DNA from: Micromonospora echinospora
GTDB taxonomy: Bacteria; Actinomycetota; Actinomycetes; Mycobacteriales; Micromonosporaceae
Direction: 5' to 3'
NCBI RefSeq assembly: GCF_900091495.1
Contig: NZ_LT607413.1
Coordinates: 7,633,501 to 7,697,500, forward strand
Length of the DNA stretch: 64,000 bases
In this document: positions 8,238-16,899 of the stretch, piece by piece
Numbering within the stretch: the stretch's first letter is position 1
Layout of the letters: each line of letters starts with the position of its first letter
The notes under the pieces: model-generated
What the model was told of the DNA's origin: nothing
Database searches by the model: none
The model's input: only the letters and a program-made list of their open reading frames with translations
Program-made: the position numbers and the translations under genes

Positions 8238-10361
8238 ATGCCAGGCACGGTCGGGCACGTCCCCACTTCACCCGCCCCGATCCCACGGGCCGCCAGCGTC
8301 GGCACGGCGGCTCTTGTCCTCGGCCATCCGTGGTCCGGCACGCCGCTCGGGCCGATCGAGCAGTGGGATCCGGCGGTCCGGGCCGTCGTCGACCTGGTCC
8401 TCGCCTCGCCGGTGCCGATGGCGTTGACCCTCGGCACGGAGTTCCGGCTGCTCTACAACGACGGGTACGCCGAACTGGTCGGTGCCGCCCACCCGGCGGT
8501 CGGCCGTCCGGCGGCCGAGGTCTTCGCCGGGATCTGGTCCCTCCCCGGAATCGGCGACCTGGTCGAACGCACCTTCCACGAGGGCACCCCCACCCTGGAG
8601 AAGGAGTCGATCCTGCCGATCGTGCGGCACGGCACCGGCCGGGTGGAGCAGGCCGTCTTCACCCGGGGCTGTTCCCCGGTGCGGGACAGCGACGGGCGGG
8701 TGGTCGGCGTGCTGACCGTGGCGGCCGAGACCACCCAGGTGACCGAGCAGTTGCAGAGCCTGAGCGAGCTGGCCGCCGCCCTCTCCGGCACGCTCACCCT
8801 GGACGACGTGGCCCGGGTCGCGCTGCGGTACGCGCTCGACTCGTTCGACGCCGACTGGGTGGCCTTCGGGGTGGACGACGGCGGCGGCTGGCGCATCGTC
8901 CGTCGGGTCCGGGGCGAACTGCTCGACGAGGCCGACGAGCGGCTGCCCCCACTCTGGCGGCGCTACCCGGACGACTCACCCCTGCCACTGGTGGTGACCG
9001 CGCGCACCGGGGTGCCGCTGTTCACCGCGGACGGCCAGCCGCTCGCGGCGGCGGCGACCGACCGGCACGACCAGAAGATCCGGGCCCTGGCCGCGCTGCC
9101 GCTGCGGACGCCGGTGCTGCGCGGCGGGCTCAGCGTCGGGTACCAACGCGCGCACGCCTGGTCGGCCGCCGAGCGGGCTCTCCTGGCGGCCTCGGCCGAG
9201 CTGATCGCGCAGGCCGGCGAGCGGGCCCGCCGCTTCGAGACCCAGCACGGTACCGCCCAGCTGCTGCAACGCAGCATGCTTCCGGAGCACCTGCCGGACC
9301 TGCCCCGGCTGCGCATCGCCGCCCGTTACGACCCGGGCGTGGACGGCAACGCGGCCGGAGGGGACTTCTACGACGCCTTCGTCCTGCCCGACGGCAGGCT
9401 GGGCATCGTCCTCGGTGACGTCGCCGGTCACGACGTGCAGGCGGCGGCCCGGATGGGGCAGGTACGCGCGGCGCTGCGCGCTCTGGCGCTGACCGATCCC
9501 CGCCCGGACGCCGTCCTGGCCGGACTGGACCGTCTGGTGGCCAGCCTGGGCGCCGAAGCCGGCACGCACGAGCTCTTCGTGACCGTCGTCTTCGGGGTGA
9601 TCGACGCCGGGCGGGGACGGCTCACCCTGGCCAGCGCCGGGCACCCCGCCCCGCTGCTGCGCCGGTGTCCCACCCCCGACGCCGAGCCCACCGCCGAGTA
9701 CCTGGACGTGCCGACCGGCGCCCCGCTGGGTCTGGGTTGCCGGCCGGACACCACCACGGTCCGGTTCGCCCCCGGCGACACCCTGCTGCTGTTCAGCGAC
9801 GGCGTGGTCGAGCGACGCCGGCAGAGCCTCTCCGTGGGGCTCGCCGGGCTGGCCGAGGCGGTGGCCGGGGCGGCCAGCGGCGACCCCCGGGCGCTCTGCG
9901 CGGTGGCGACCGCGGCGGTGCCCGACGCGACCGAGGACGACGTCGCGGTCCTCGCGGTGGAGCACGCGCTGATGCCGAGCCGGTCGGCGAGCATGGAGGT
10001 GCCCGCCGAGCCGACCGCCCCGAGCCGGGTACGGCACTGGATGACCGCGCAGCTCTCCGACTGGCGGGTGCCGGAGTCGATCATCGGGTCCGCCGTCCTG
10101 TGCACCAGCGAGCTGACCACCAACGCCCTGCTGCACGCCGGTACCGCCGCCCGGGTCGAGATCGACCTCAGCCCGGAGCGGCTGCTGGTGTCGGTCGCCG
10201 ACTCCGGGACCCGGGGCACCGTGACGAAGGCGCAGACCGACACGTTGAGCAGCCGGGGCCGTGGGCTGGGGCTCATCGAGCAGCTCAGCGACGCCTGGGG
10301 GACGGATCCGACGGTGCGGGGCTCCACGGTCTGGTTCGAGATCCTCATTCCACCGGACTGA
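8238..10361 (+). CDS. PAS-GAF-SpoIIE phosphatase with C-terminal HATPase (anti-sigma-like)
   Basis: A 707-residue cytoplasmic regulator. Domain order: PAS-like sensor (about 45-165, MALTLGTEFRLLYNDGYAELVG), GAF (about 175-330), PP2C-type SpoIIE/RsbU phosphatase (about 345-575, GGDFYDAFVLPDGRLGIVLGDVAGHD, VVFGVIDAGRGRLTLASAGHPAPLL, DTLLLFSDGVVERR with the metal-binding Asp residues), and a histidine-kinase-like ATPase (about 585-705, SELTTNALLHAGT and RGRGLGLIEQLSDAWG) of the RsbW type. Such proteins dephosphorylate anti-sigma-antagonists and may rephosphorylate them, linking signals to general-stress sigma factors. This fits the SigB-like promoter motifs seen elsewhere in the region. The start at 8238 is the first reasonable ATG. 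Confidence 0.92.
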   Translation: MPGTVGHVPTSPAPIPRAASVGTAALVLGHPWSGTPLGPIEQWDPAVRAVVDLVLASPVPMALTLGTEFRLLYNDGYAELVGAAHPAVGRPAAEVFAGIWSLPGIGDLVERTFHEGTPTLEKESILPIVRHGTGRVEQAVFTRGCSPVRDSDGRVVGVLTVAAETTQVTEQLQSLSELAAALSGTLTLDDVARVALRYALDSFDADWVAFGVDDGGGWRIVRRVRGELLDEADERLPPLWRRYPDDSPLPLVVTARTGVPLFTADGQPLAAAATDRHDQKIRALAALPLRTPVLRGGLSVGYQRAHAWSAAERALLAASAELIAQAGERARRFETQHGTAQLLQRSMLPEHLPDLPRLRIAARYDPGVDGNAAGGDFYDAFVLPDGRLGIVLGDVAGHDVQAAARMGQVRAALRALALTDPRPDAVLAGLDRLVASLGAEAGTHELFVTVVFGVIDAGRGRLTLASAGHPAPLLRRCPTPDAEPTAEYLDVPTGAPLGLGCRPDTTTVRFAPGDTLLLFSDGVVERRRQSLSVGLAGLAEAVAGAASGDPRALCAVATAAVPDATEDDVAVLAVEHALMPSRSASMEVPAEPTAPSRVRHWMTAQLSDWRVPESIIGSAVLCTSELTTNALLHAGTAARVEIDLSPERLLVSVADSGTRGTVTKAQTDTLSSRGRGLGLIEQLSDAWGTDPTVRGSTVWFEILIPPD

Positions 10362-10399
10362 GGTTGCCGGGCGCGTACGCCCCGGCAGGAGGGAACACG

Positions 10400-11110
10400 A
10401 TGGCCGCCCGCTCCGACGGTGTCCTGTTCGACGTCGACGGCACTCTGGTCGACACCACGTACCTGCACACGGTGGCCTGGTGGGAGGCGTTGCGCCAGTT
10501 CGACCACGCGGTGCCGATGGCGCTGATCCACCGGTCCATCGGCATGGGATCGGACCGCCTTCTCGACCACCTGCTCGGCCCGGAACGCGACCGGGCCTCC
10601 GACGACCGGCTCCGCGACGCCCACGACAGCCTCTTCCTCGAGTACGCGGACCGGCTGACGCCGCTGCCCCACGCCGCCGACCTGCTGCGGGCCTGCGCCG
10701 ACCGGGGGCTGCGGGTGGTGCTCGCGACCTCGGCGGCCGAGCACGAGGTACGCGCGCTGCGTGCCGCGCTCGACGCCGACGACGCCGTCGACACCGTCAC
10801 TTCGTCGGCCGACGCGCAGCAGGGCAAACCGGCACCGGACATCCTGGTCGCCGCGCTGGAGCAGTCCGGTCTGGCCGCCGAACGGGTGGTCTTCGTCGGT
10901 GACTCGGTCTGGGACGTCGCCGCCGCCGGCCGCCTCGGCATCCCCTGCATCGGTCTGACCTGCGGCGGAACCGGGCGCGCCGAGTTGGCCGGGGCCGGGG
11001 CGGTCGAGGTCTACGACGACCCCGGTGCGCTCCTGGCCCACCTGGCGGACTCCCCGGTCCTCGGTCGACGGCATCACGACACCGAAGCCGACATGAATGT
11101 GAAGGCATAG
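10400..11110 (+). CDS. HAD-superfamily hydrolase (beta-phosphoglucomutase-like)
   Basis: A 236-residue protein. Motif I is FDVDGTLVDTTYLHTVAWWEA (Asp nucleophile and acid/base Asp); motif II is VVLATSAAEHEV; motif III Lys lies in QQGKPAPDI; motif IV is VVFVGDSVWDVAAA. A helical cap inserted after motif I places it in the CbbY/Gph phosphatase subclass, so a phosphoglycolate- or sugar-phosphate-type substrate is likely. The start at 10400 follows AGGAGGGAACACG. It lies 38 bases after the phosphatase gene and may be co-transcribed. Confidence 0.9.
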   Translation: MAARSDGVLFDVDGTLVDTTYLHTVAWWEALRQFDHAVPMALIHRSIGMGSDRLLDHLLGPERDRASDDRLRDAHDSLFLEYADRLTPLPHAADLLRACADRGLRVVLATSAAEHEVRALRAALDADDAVDTVTSSADAQQGKPAPDILVAALEQSGLAAERVVFVGDSVWDVAAAGRLGIPCIGLTCGGTGRAELAGAGAVEVYDDPGALLAHLADSPVLGRRHHDTEADMNVKA

Positions 11111-11180
11111 ACGACCGTTCGACGGGGCACAGTTGGTCTCCACCTGCCCGGGTGCCACGGGCGAGGCGAGGGGTGGAGTC

Positions 11181-12452
11181 GTGGAGCCGGTGGACGTCGC
11201 TTTCGCGGTACTCGGGGTCGGCGCGTTGCTGGCCGGGATCTTGCCCCGGATGCTGGAGCGGCGTCCCCTCTCCATGCCGATCGCCTTCCTCGGTCTCGGC
11301 ATGCTGATCTTCCTGTTGCCCACCGGGCTACCGGTCCCGGACCCGCTGGCCCACCCGGCCGTCGCCACCCACCTCACCGAGGTCGGCGTGATCGTCGCGC
11401 TGATGGGCGCCGGTCTCAAGATCGATCGACCGTTCAGTTGGCGACGCTGGTCGTCCACCTGGCGGCTGCTCGCCATCGCGATGCCGCTGTGCATCGCGGC
11501 CGTGGCGCTGCTCGGCTGGTGGTGGGCCGGGCTCGTGCCGGCGACCGCGCTGCTGCTCGGGGCGGCGCTCGCGCCGACCGACCCGGTCCTCGCCGCCGAC
11601 GTGCAGGTGGGCGAGCCGACCGACGTGGAGGACTCCGAGGACGAGGTCCGCTTCGCCCTCACCTCCGAGGCGGGCCTGAACGACGGGCTGGCCTTCCCCT
11701 TCGTCTACGCGGCCATCGCCATCGCCTCGACCAGCCTCGCCCCGAGGGACTGGCTGACCGGATGGCTCACCGTCGACCTGCTCTGGAAGGTCACCGCCGG
11801 GGTGGCCGGCGGGCTGCTGGTCGGCTGGCTGCTCGGCAAGCTGTTCTTCCGCGCGCCGAGCGAGTTGCGCCTGGCCCGCCACGCCGAGGGCTTCCTCGCG
11901 CTGGCCGCGACCTTCCTGGCGTACGGGCTGGTCGAGGTGATCGGCGGGTACGGCTTCCTCGCCGTCTTCATGGCCGCGCGGGCGATCCGCTCGGCGGAAC
12001 GGACCCACGAGTTCCACGCCGTCCTGCACGACTTCGCCGAACAGGTCGAACGGCTGCTCACCGTCCTGCTGCTCCTGCTCTTCGGTGGCGCCGTGGTGGG
12101 CGGCCTGCTGGCCCCGCTGACCTGGCAGGCGGCGCTGGTCGGCCTCGCGTTGGTCTTCGTGGTCCGGCCGCTCGCCGGTTGGCTGTCGCTGCGCGGCGCG
12201 CCCGGCCGCCCGGCCGAGCACTGGGTGATCGCCTCCTTCGGCATCCGGGGCGTGGGCTCGTTCTACTACCTCGCGTACGCCAGCACGAAGGCGGACTTCC
12301 CGCAGGCCGACCTGGTCTGGGCCACCGCCGGCCTGGTGGTGATCGTTTCGGTGGTGGTGCACGGAGTGGCGGCCACCCCGGTCATGCAGGTGCTCGACCG
12401 GGCCGGCGAACGCACCCCTTCCCCGGTGCGCCCCGAGCCGGCCCTCCCCTGA
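11181..12452 (+). CDS. CPA1-family Na+/H+ antiporter
   Basis: A 423-residue, about 12-TM protein. The family core is visible: GAALAPTDPVLAADV (ion-binding Asp region) followed by LTSEAGLNDGLAFPFVY, the CPA1 hallmark. Further typical blocks are EVIGGYGFLAVFMAARAIRS and HWVIASFGIRGVGSFYYLAYA. It exchanges cytoplasmic Na+ (or K+) for external H+. The GTG at 11181 is chosen because GGAG lies about 5-8 bases upstream and the protein then starts directly with its first helix; an upstream TTG at 11133 is less likely. The palindromic repeat B lies after the gene. Confidence 0.9.
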   Translation: MEPVDVAFAVLGVGALLAGILPRMLERRPLSMPIAFLGLGMLIFLLPTGLPVPDPLAHPAVATHLTEVGVIVALMGAGLKIDRPFSWRRWSSTWRLLAIAMPLCIAAVALLGWWWAGLVPATALLLGAALAPTDPVLAADVQVGEPTDVEDSEDEVRFALTSEAGLNDGLAFPFVYAAIAIASTSLAPRDWLTGWLTVDLLWKVTAGVAGGLLVGWLLGKLFFRAPSELRLARHAEGFLALAATFLAYGLVEVIGGYGFLAVFMAARAIRSAERTHEFHAVLHDFAEQVERLLTVLLLLLFGGAVVGGLLAPLTWQAALVGLALVFVVRPLAGWLSLRGAPGRPAEHWVIASFGIRGVGSFYYLAYASTKADFPQADLVWATAGLVVIVSVVVHGVAATPVMQVLDRAGERTPSPVRPEPALP

Positions 12453-12493
12453 GGCGCCACAGCCCTCCCCCGGGGTGGTAGCAGCCCTTACCT

Positions 12494-12553
12494 GAGGTGG
12501 TAGCAGGGGTCCCCTGCTACCGCTTTTTGATGAGCAAGGGCCCCCTGCAACCA
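12494..12553. repeat. Dispersed intergenic palindromic repeat, copy B
   Basis: GGTAGCAGGGG-T-CCCCTGCTACC at 12499-12521, then TTTTTGATGAGCAAGGGCCCCCTGC. A partial extra arm (GGTGGTAGCAG) lies at 12475-12485. It sits between convergent gene ends, as copy A does. Confidence 0.8.
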
Positions 12554-12612
12554 CACGAGCCGCAACCACACGAGCCGCAACCACACGAGCCGCAACCACA
12601 CGAGCCGCAACC
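12547..12612. repeat. 15-bp tandem repeat, 4.4 copies
   Basis: The unit GCAACCACACGAGCC repeats perfectly four times (12547-12606) plus GCAACC. The first unit overlaps the end of palindromic repeat B, and the array ends just before the stop of the minus-strand FAD gene, suggesting slippage expansion of the repeat's edge. Confidence 0.9.
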
Positions 12613-12625
12613 GCCGGGCAGCGAG

Positions 12626-13585
12626 TCAGGGGGTCAGCCTGCGGGCCAGCGCGCGGCCCAGGTTGCGCCCGGAGAGCCAGGCGCTCTGCACCCGGGGCTT
12701 GCCGAAGGCGTCCCCGGCCAGCCCCACGCCGTCGTCGTCCAGGTGGTACGCCCCGGGCAGTCCGGCGGCCGGCTTCGCGTACGTCCAGCGGTGCACGTGC
12801 ACGTGGTCGGCCGGTTCGGGAAGGGCGAGCAGGTCCCGCACGGCCTCCTCGACGCCCGCGGCGGCGGCGGTCGGCTGGAGCAGGTGTCGCCCGGCGAACT
12901 CGGCGGTGGTGTGGGCGACCAGCACGGGTTCGCCGTCCCCGCGCCGGTCGCCGTCGTCGCAGAGCACGGTCAGCACGGGGTGGTCGTTGACGAACGCCCC
13001 GGCGAAGTCGGGCCACCGACGGCGCGGGAACCGCAGCACCGCGGAGAGCGTGGAGGTCCACTGTTGCGCCTGCACCGCGCGGGTGGCGTCGGCCAACGCC
13101 GGGTCGAGCAGGAGCGCCGCCTGCGGACCCGGCATGGCGAGCACCACCGCCTCGCACGGGGTGCCGTCGACGCTCGGTCCCGGCTCGACGCCGAGCACCA
13201 GCCGGTCCACCGTCACCGGCAGTCCGGTGGCCAGCTCGGTCACCAGGGAACGCAGGCCGCCCGGGGCGGCCCAGCGCATCGGTCCGGGGGCCGCGCGCCG
13301 GCCGTCCGCCCCGTACGCGACGAAGGTGTCGGTCCATTCCCGGGCCAGTCCGGCGGCGCGCCAGCCCTCGACGACGCGGGCGAAGTCCGGGTCGCTGACG
13401 GTGAAGTAGGCGGCGCCGATGTCGGCGGGGCGGCCGTCGAAGCGCTTGCTGGCCATTCGGCCGCCGACCACCCGGGCCCGTTCCCGGATCTGCACCGGGA
13501 CGCCCGCAGCCGCCAGCTCCCGGGCGCACGCCACACCGGCGATGCCCGCCCCGACCACGATCACCCGCGTCCGTTCCCCAGTCAC
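12626..13585 (-). CDS. FAD-dependent amine oxidase-like (renalase-type) protein
   Basis: A 319-residue flavoprotein. It opens with the dinucleotide-binding motif VIVVGAGIAGVACARELAAAGVPVQIRERARVVGGRMAS (GxGxxG, then GGR/M). It continues with RPADIGAAYFTVSDPDF, typical of the short renalase-like NAD(P)/FAD amine-oxidase group, and ends HLDDDGVGLAGDAFGKPRVQSAWLSG (second FAD contact with the GD motif). The substrate is unknown. The start is GTG at 13585; TACGAT lies 6 bases upstream and there is no ribosome-binding site, so the mRNA is probably leaderless. Confidence 0.87.
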   Translation of the reverse strand: MTGERTRVIVVGAGIAGVACARELAAAGVPVQIRERARVVGGRMASKRFDGRPADIGAAYFTVSDPDFARVVEGWRAAGLAREWTDTFVAYGADGRRAAPGPMRWAAPGGLRSLVTELATGLPVTVDRLVLGVEPGPSVDGTPCEAVVLAMPGPQAALLLDPALADATRAVQAQQWTSTLSAVLRFPRRRWPDFAGAFVNDHPVLTVLCDDGDRRGDGEPVLVAHTTAEFAGRHLLQPTAAAAGVEEAVRDLLALPEPADHVHVHRWTYAKPAAGLPGAYHLDDDGVGLAGDAFGKPRVQSAWLSGRNLGRALARRLTP

Positions 13586-13591
13586 CGAGTG

Positions 13592-13597
13592 ATCGTA
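13592..13597 (-). promoter_or_regulatory. -10 element of a probable leaderless promoter (TACGAT)
   Basis: TACGAT on the minus strand ends 6 bases before the GTG at 13585, the spacing that places the transcription start on the initiation codon. No clear -35 box is seen. Confidence 0.4.
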
Positions 13598-13636
13598 TGT
13601 GCCGGCGGCGGGCGGCCGGTCCGGCGCGCCGGGAGG

Positions 13637-13664
13637 GGCATGAAGCACCCGACGGGCGGGTAAT
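13637..13664 (+). promoter_or_regulatory. Putative SigB-like promoter before DUF3072 gene
   Basis: GGCAT (13637-13641), a 16-base spacer, then GGGTAAT (13658-13664), fitting GNNT-N14-16-GGGTA. The DUF3072 start is 30 bases downstream. Confidence 0.35.
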
Positions 13665-13694
13665 GGCACACCTGTTCGAGGAAAGGTGGAGATC

Positions 13695-13910
13695 ATGACG
13701 GACCGCGACAGCACCCACGCCAACCCCCGTGGGGCGATCAAGGATCCGGACGAGTGGGTCACCGGCGACGAGCCACCGACGGCAGCCCAGGAGTCGTACC
13801 TGGCCACGCTCTCCCGGGAGGCCGGCGCGGAGGTCCCGGACGGGCTGACCAAGGCGGAGGCGGCCCGCCGGATCGACGAGTTGCAGGAGGAGACCGGTCG
13901 GGGTCAGTGA
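13695..13910 (+). CDS. DUF3072 family small protein
   Basis: A 71-residue hydrophilic protein. AIKDPDEWVTGDEPPTAAQESYLATLSREAG followed by LTKAEAARRIDELQEETGR is the DUF3072 signature (TGDEPMT.AQ.SYL.TL..EA......LTKAEAS..ID.L). Function is not established; the family is common in actinomycetes and proteobacteria. The start at 13695 has AAAGGTGGAG upstream. Its last bases fall inside the first unit of a 52-bp tandem duplication. Confidence 0.85.
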   Translation: MTDRDSTHANPRGAIKDPDEWVTGDEPPTAAQESYLATLSREAGAEVPDGLTKAEAARRIDELQEETGRGQ

Positions 13911-13998
13911 TCCGACCGCCAGGGCAGGCGGTGCAGTTCGACCCGGCGGTCGGGGTCAGTGGTCCGACCGCCGGGGCAGGCGGTGCAGTTCGACCCGG
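13895..13998. repeat. 52-bp tandem duplication (two copies)
   Basis: 13895-13946 and 13947-13998 match with only a few substitutions (two seen in the central stretch). The second copy is the 3' end of the phosphodiesterase gene including its stop; the first supplies the DUF3072 stop. The convergent gene ends have therefore been locally duplicated. Confidence 0.85.
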
Positions 13999-14468
13999 TC
14001 GAGCCGCCCCGCCGCCACCCGGGCGGTCAGGTACGTGGCGTACGGCTGGGACCGCCGGTCGGTCGGCGACCCCGGGTTGAGCAACCGCAGCCCGGTCGGC
14101 GCGACGGTGTCCCACGGGATGTGCGAGTGCCCGAAGACGAGGAGGTCGCAGTCGGGGAACCGGGCGGCGCACCGGGCCTCCCGGCCGGCACGCGGGCCGG
14201 TCTCGTGCACGACGGCCACCCGGAGCCCGGCCAGGTCGACCCGGGCCACCTCGGGCAGCCGCGCCCGCAGCGACGGCCCGTCGTTGTTGCCGTACACGGC
14301 GACCAGCCGGCGGGACCGGGACTCGACGGCGTCGAGCAGCGCCACGTCCACCCAGTCGCCGGCGTGCAGCACCACGTCCGCGGCGTCGATGGCCGCCCAG
14401 AGCGGTTCGGGCAGGTCCCGGGCCCGCTTCGGCACGTGCGTGTCCGCCGTGATCACCAGTCGCACCAC
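13956..14468 (-). CDS. YfcE/MJ0936-type metallophosphoesterase
   Basis: A 170-residue calcineurin-like phosphoesterase. Metal-binding motifs run in order: ITADTHVPKRA (D-x-H), VVLHAGDWVD (GD), VAVYGNNDGPSL (GNxD), VAVVHETG (H) and LLVFGHSHIPW (GHxH). The C-terminus LRLLNPGSPTDRRSQPYATY is the usual NPGS segment. It probably hydrolyses a phosphodiester or small phospho-compound. Two consecutive GTG codons (14468, 14465) follow GAGAGGGG; a longer start at 14549 adds residues without family similarity. Confidence 0.88.
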   Translation of the reverse strand: MVRLVITADTHVPKRARDLPEPLWAAIDAADVVLHAGDWVDVALLDAVESRSRRLVAVYGNNDGPSLRARLPEVARVDLAGLRVAVVHETGPRAGREARCAARFPDCDLLVFGHSHIPWDTVAPTGLRLLNPGSPTDRRSQPYATYLTARVAAGRLDRVELHRLPRRSDH

Positions 14469-14630
14469 GAACCCCTCTCCCCCTGCGCCGGCGTCCTCCC
14501 CGTTCACCCCGTCGGCCGTGACGCCCTGCCATCGGTAGGCACTCTCCACTCCATGGTCACGGGTCCAGGGGACGGGACCGGTCGGGGGGCTTCACTTCGG
14601 GGTGGACGGGCCGTACCGTTGAGGTGGGCG

Positions 14631-14644
14631 TGGGAGCGCTTCCA
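14631..14644 (+). promoter_or_regulatory. CebR-type cellobiose repressor box
   Basis: TGGGAGCGCTTCCA differs at one position from the Streptomyces CebR palindrome TGGGAGCGCTCCCA. It lies 27 bases upstream of the cellulase start, the expected place for repression relieved by cellobiose/cellotriose. Confidence 0.85.
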
Positions 14645-14661
14645 TTGGGCATGTTCGATAG

Positions 14662-16065
<1,404 letters not shown>

Positions 16066-16119
16066 CCCGCCCGGGCCCCCGGTCGACATCGGCCGGGGGC
16101 CACCGGACGCCCGCGCCGG

Positions 16120-16899
16120 TCAGGCGCCCTGGCCCTGGTTCTGCATCAGCCCACCGTCCATCACGTACGTGGACCCGGTCACGTAGTCGGCCTCGTCGCT
16201 GGCCAGGAAGACCGCCAGCCGGCCGATCTCGTGCGGCTCCGCGGCCCGCTTCCACGGGATGCTCTGCACCTGCTCCTCGAGGTACTTCGGGTCGTCGATC
16301 GCCCGCTGGTTGAACGGGGTGAGCACCATGCCCGGCGCGATGTTGTTGACGTTCATCCGCATCGGCGCGCCCTCCAGGGCCAGGGTCTTGGCGAACTCCA
16401 GCAACGCGCCCTTGCTGGTGTCGTAGTCCGCGCCACCGGCCCGGGCCACCTCCTGGTGGATCGAGGTGGTGTTGATGATCCGCCCACCGCCGCCGGACTC
16501 CCGGCGGTGCTGGACGAACCGGCGGGAGCAGAAGAACGCCCCGTACACGTTGGTGCGGATCGCCCGGTCCCAGGTCCCGGTGTCCAGGTCGGCCACCGGG
16601 GTGCCGGAGGCGTCCACACCGGCGTTGTTCATCAGCACGTCCAGCGTGCCGAACTCGGCCAGCGCCTCGTCGAACATCGACTCGACCCGCTGCTCGTCGC
16701 TGATGTCGCCCTGCACCACGATCGCCCGCTGGCCGGACGCCTCGACCTCGCCCCGGGTGTGCTCCGCCCCCTGCCGGTCGTGCAGGTAGTGCACCACCAC
16801 GTCGGCGCCCTCCCGGCCGAACTCGATCGCCGTCGCCTGCCCGATCCCTGAGTCCGAGCCGGTGATGAGTGCCGTCTTCCCCGCCAGTCGTCCGGTCAC
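16120..16899 (-). CDS. SDR family oxidoreductase (glucose/ribitol dehydrogenase-like)
   Basis: A 259-residue classical short-chain dehydrogenase. TGSDSGIGQATAIEFGREG is the cofactor site, NNAG the structural motif, with active-site Ser in NTTSIHQ and Tyr-Lys in YDTSK. The C-terminus YVTGSTYVMDGGLMQNQGQG is typical of the glucose 1-dehydrogenase-like group. The GTG start at 16899 overlaps the stop of the GH15 gene (GTGA), so the two are translationally coupled; oxidation of a sugar released by the hydrolase is a reasonable inference. Confidence 0.9.
   Translation of the reverse strand: MTGRLAGKTALITGSDSGIGQATAIEFGREGADVVVHYLHDRQGAEHTRGEVEASGQRAIVVQGDISDEQRVESMFDEALAEFGTLDVLMNNAGVDASGTPVADLDTGTWDRAIRTNVYGAFFCSRRFVQHRRESGGGGRIINTTSIHQEVARAGGADYDTSKGALLEFAKTLALEGAPMRMNVNNIAPGMVLTPFNQRAIDDPKYLEEQVQSIPWKRAAEPHEIGRLAVFLASDEADYVTGSTYVMDGGLMQNQGQGA

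Noticed and set aside
12547..12612. Tandem repeats considered as a CRISPR array
   Set aside because: Units are 15 bp and contiguous with no spacers, and no cas genes are present.
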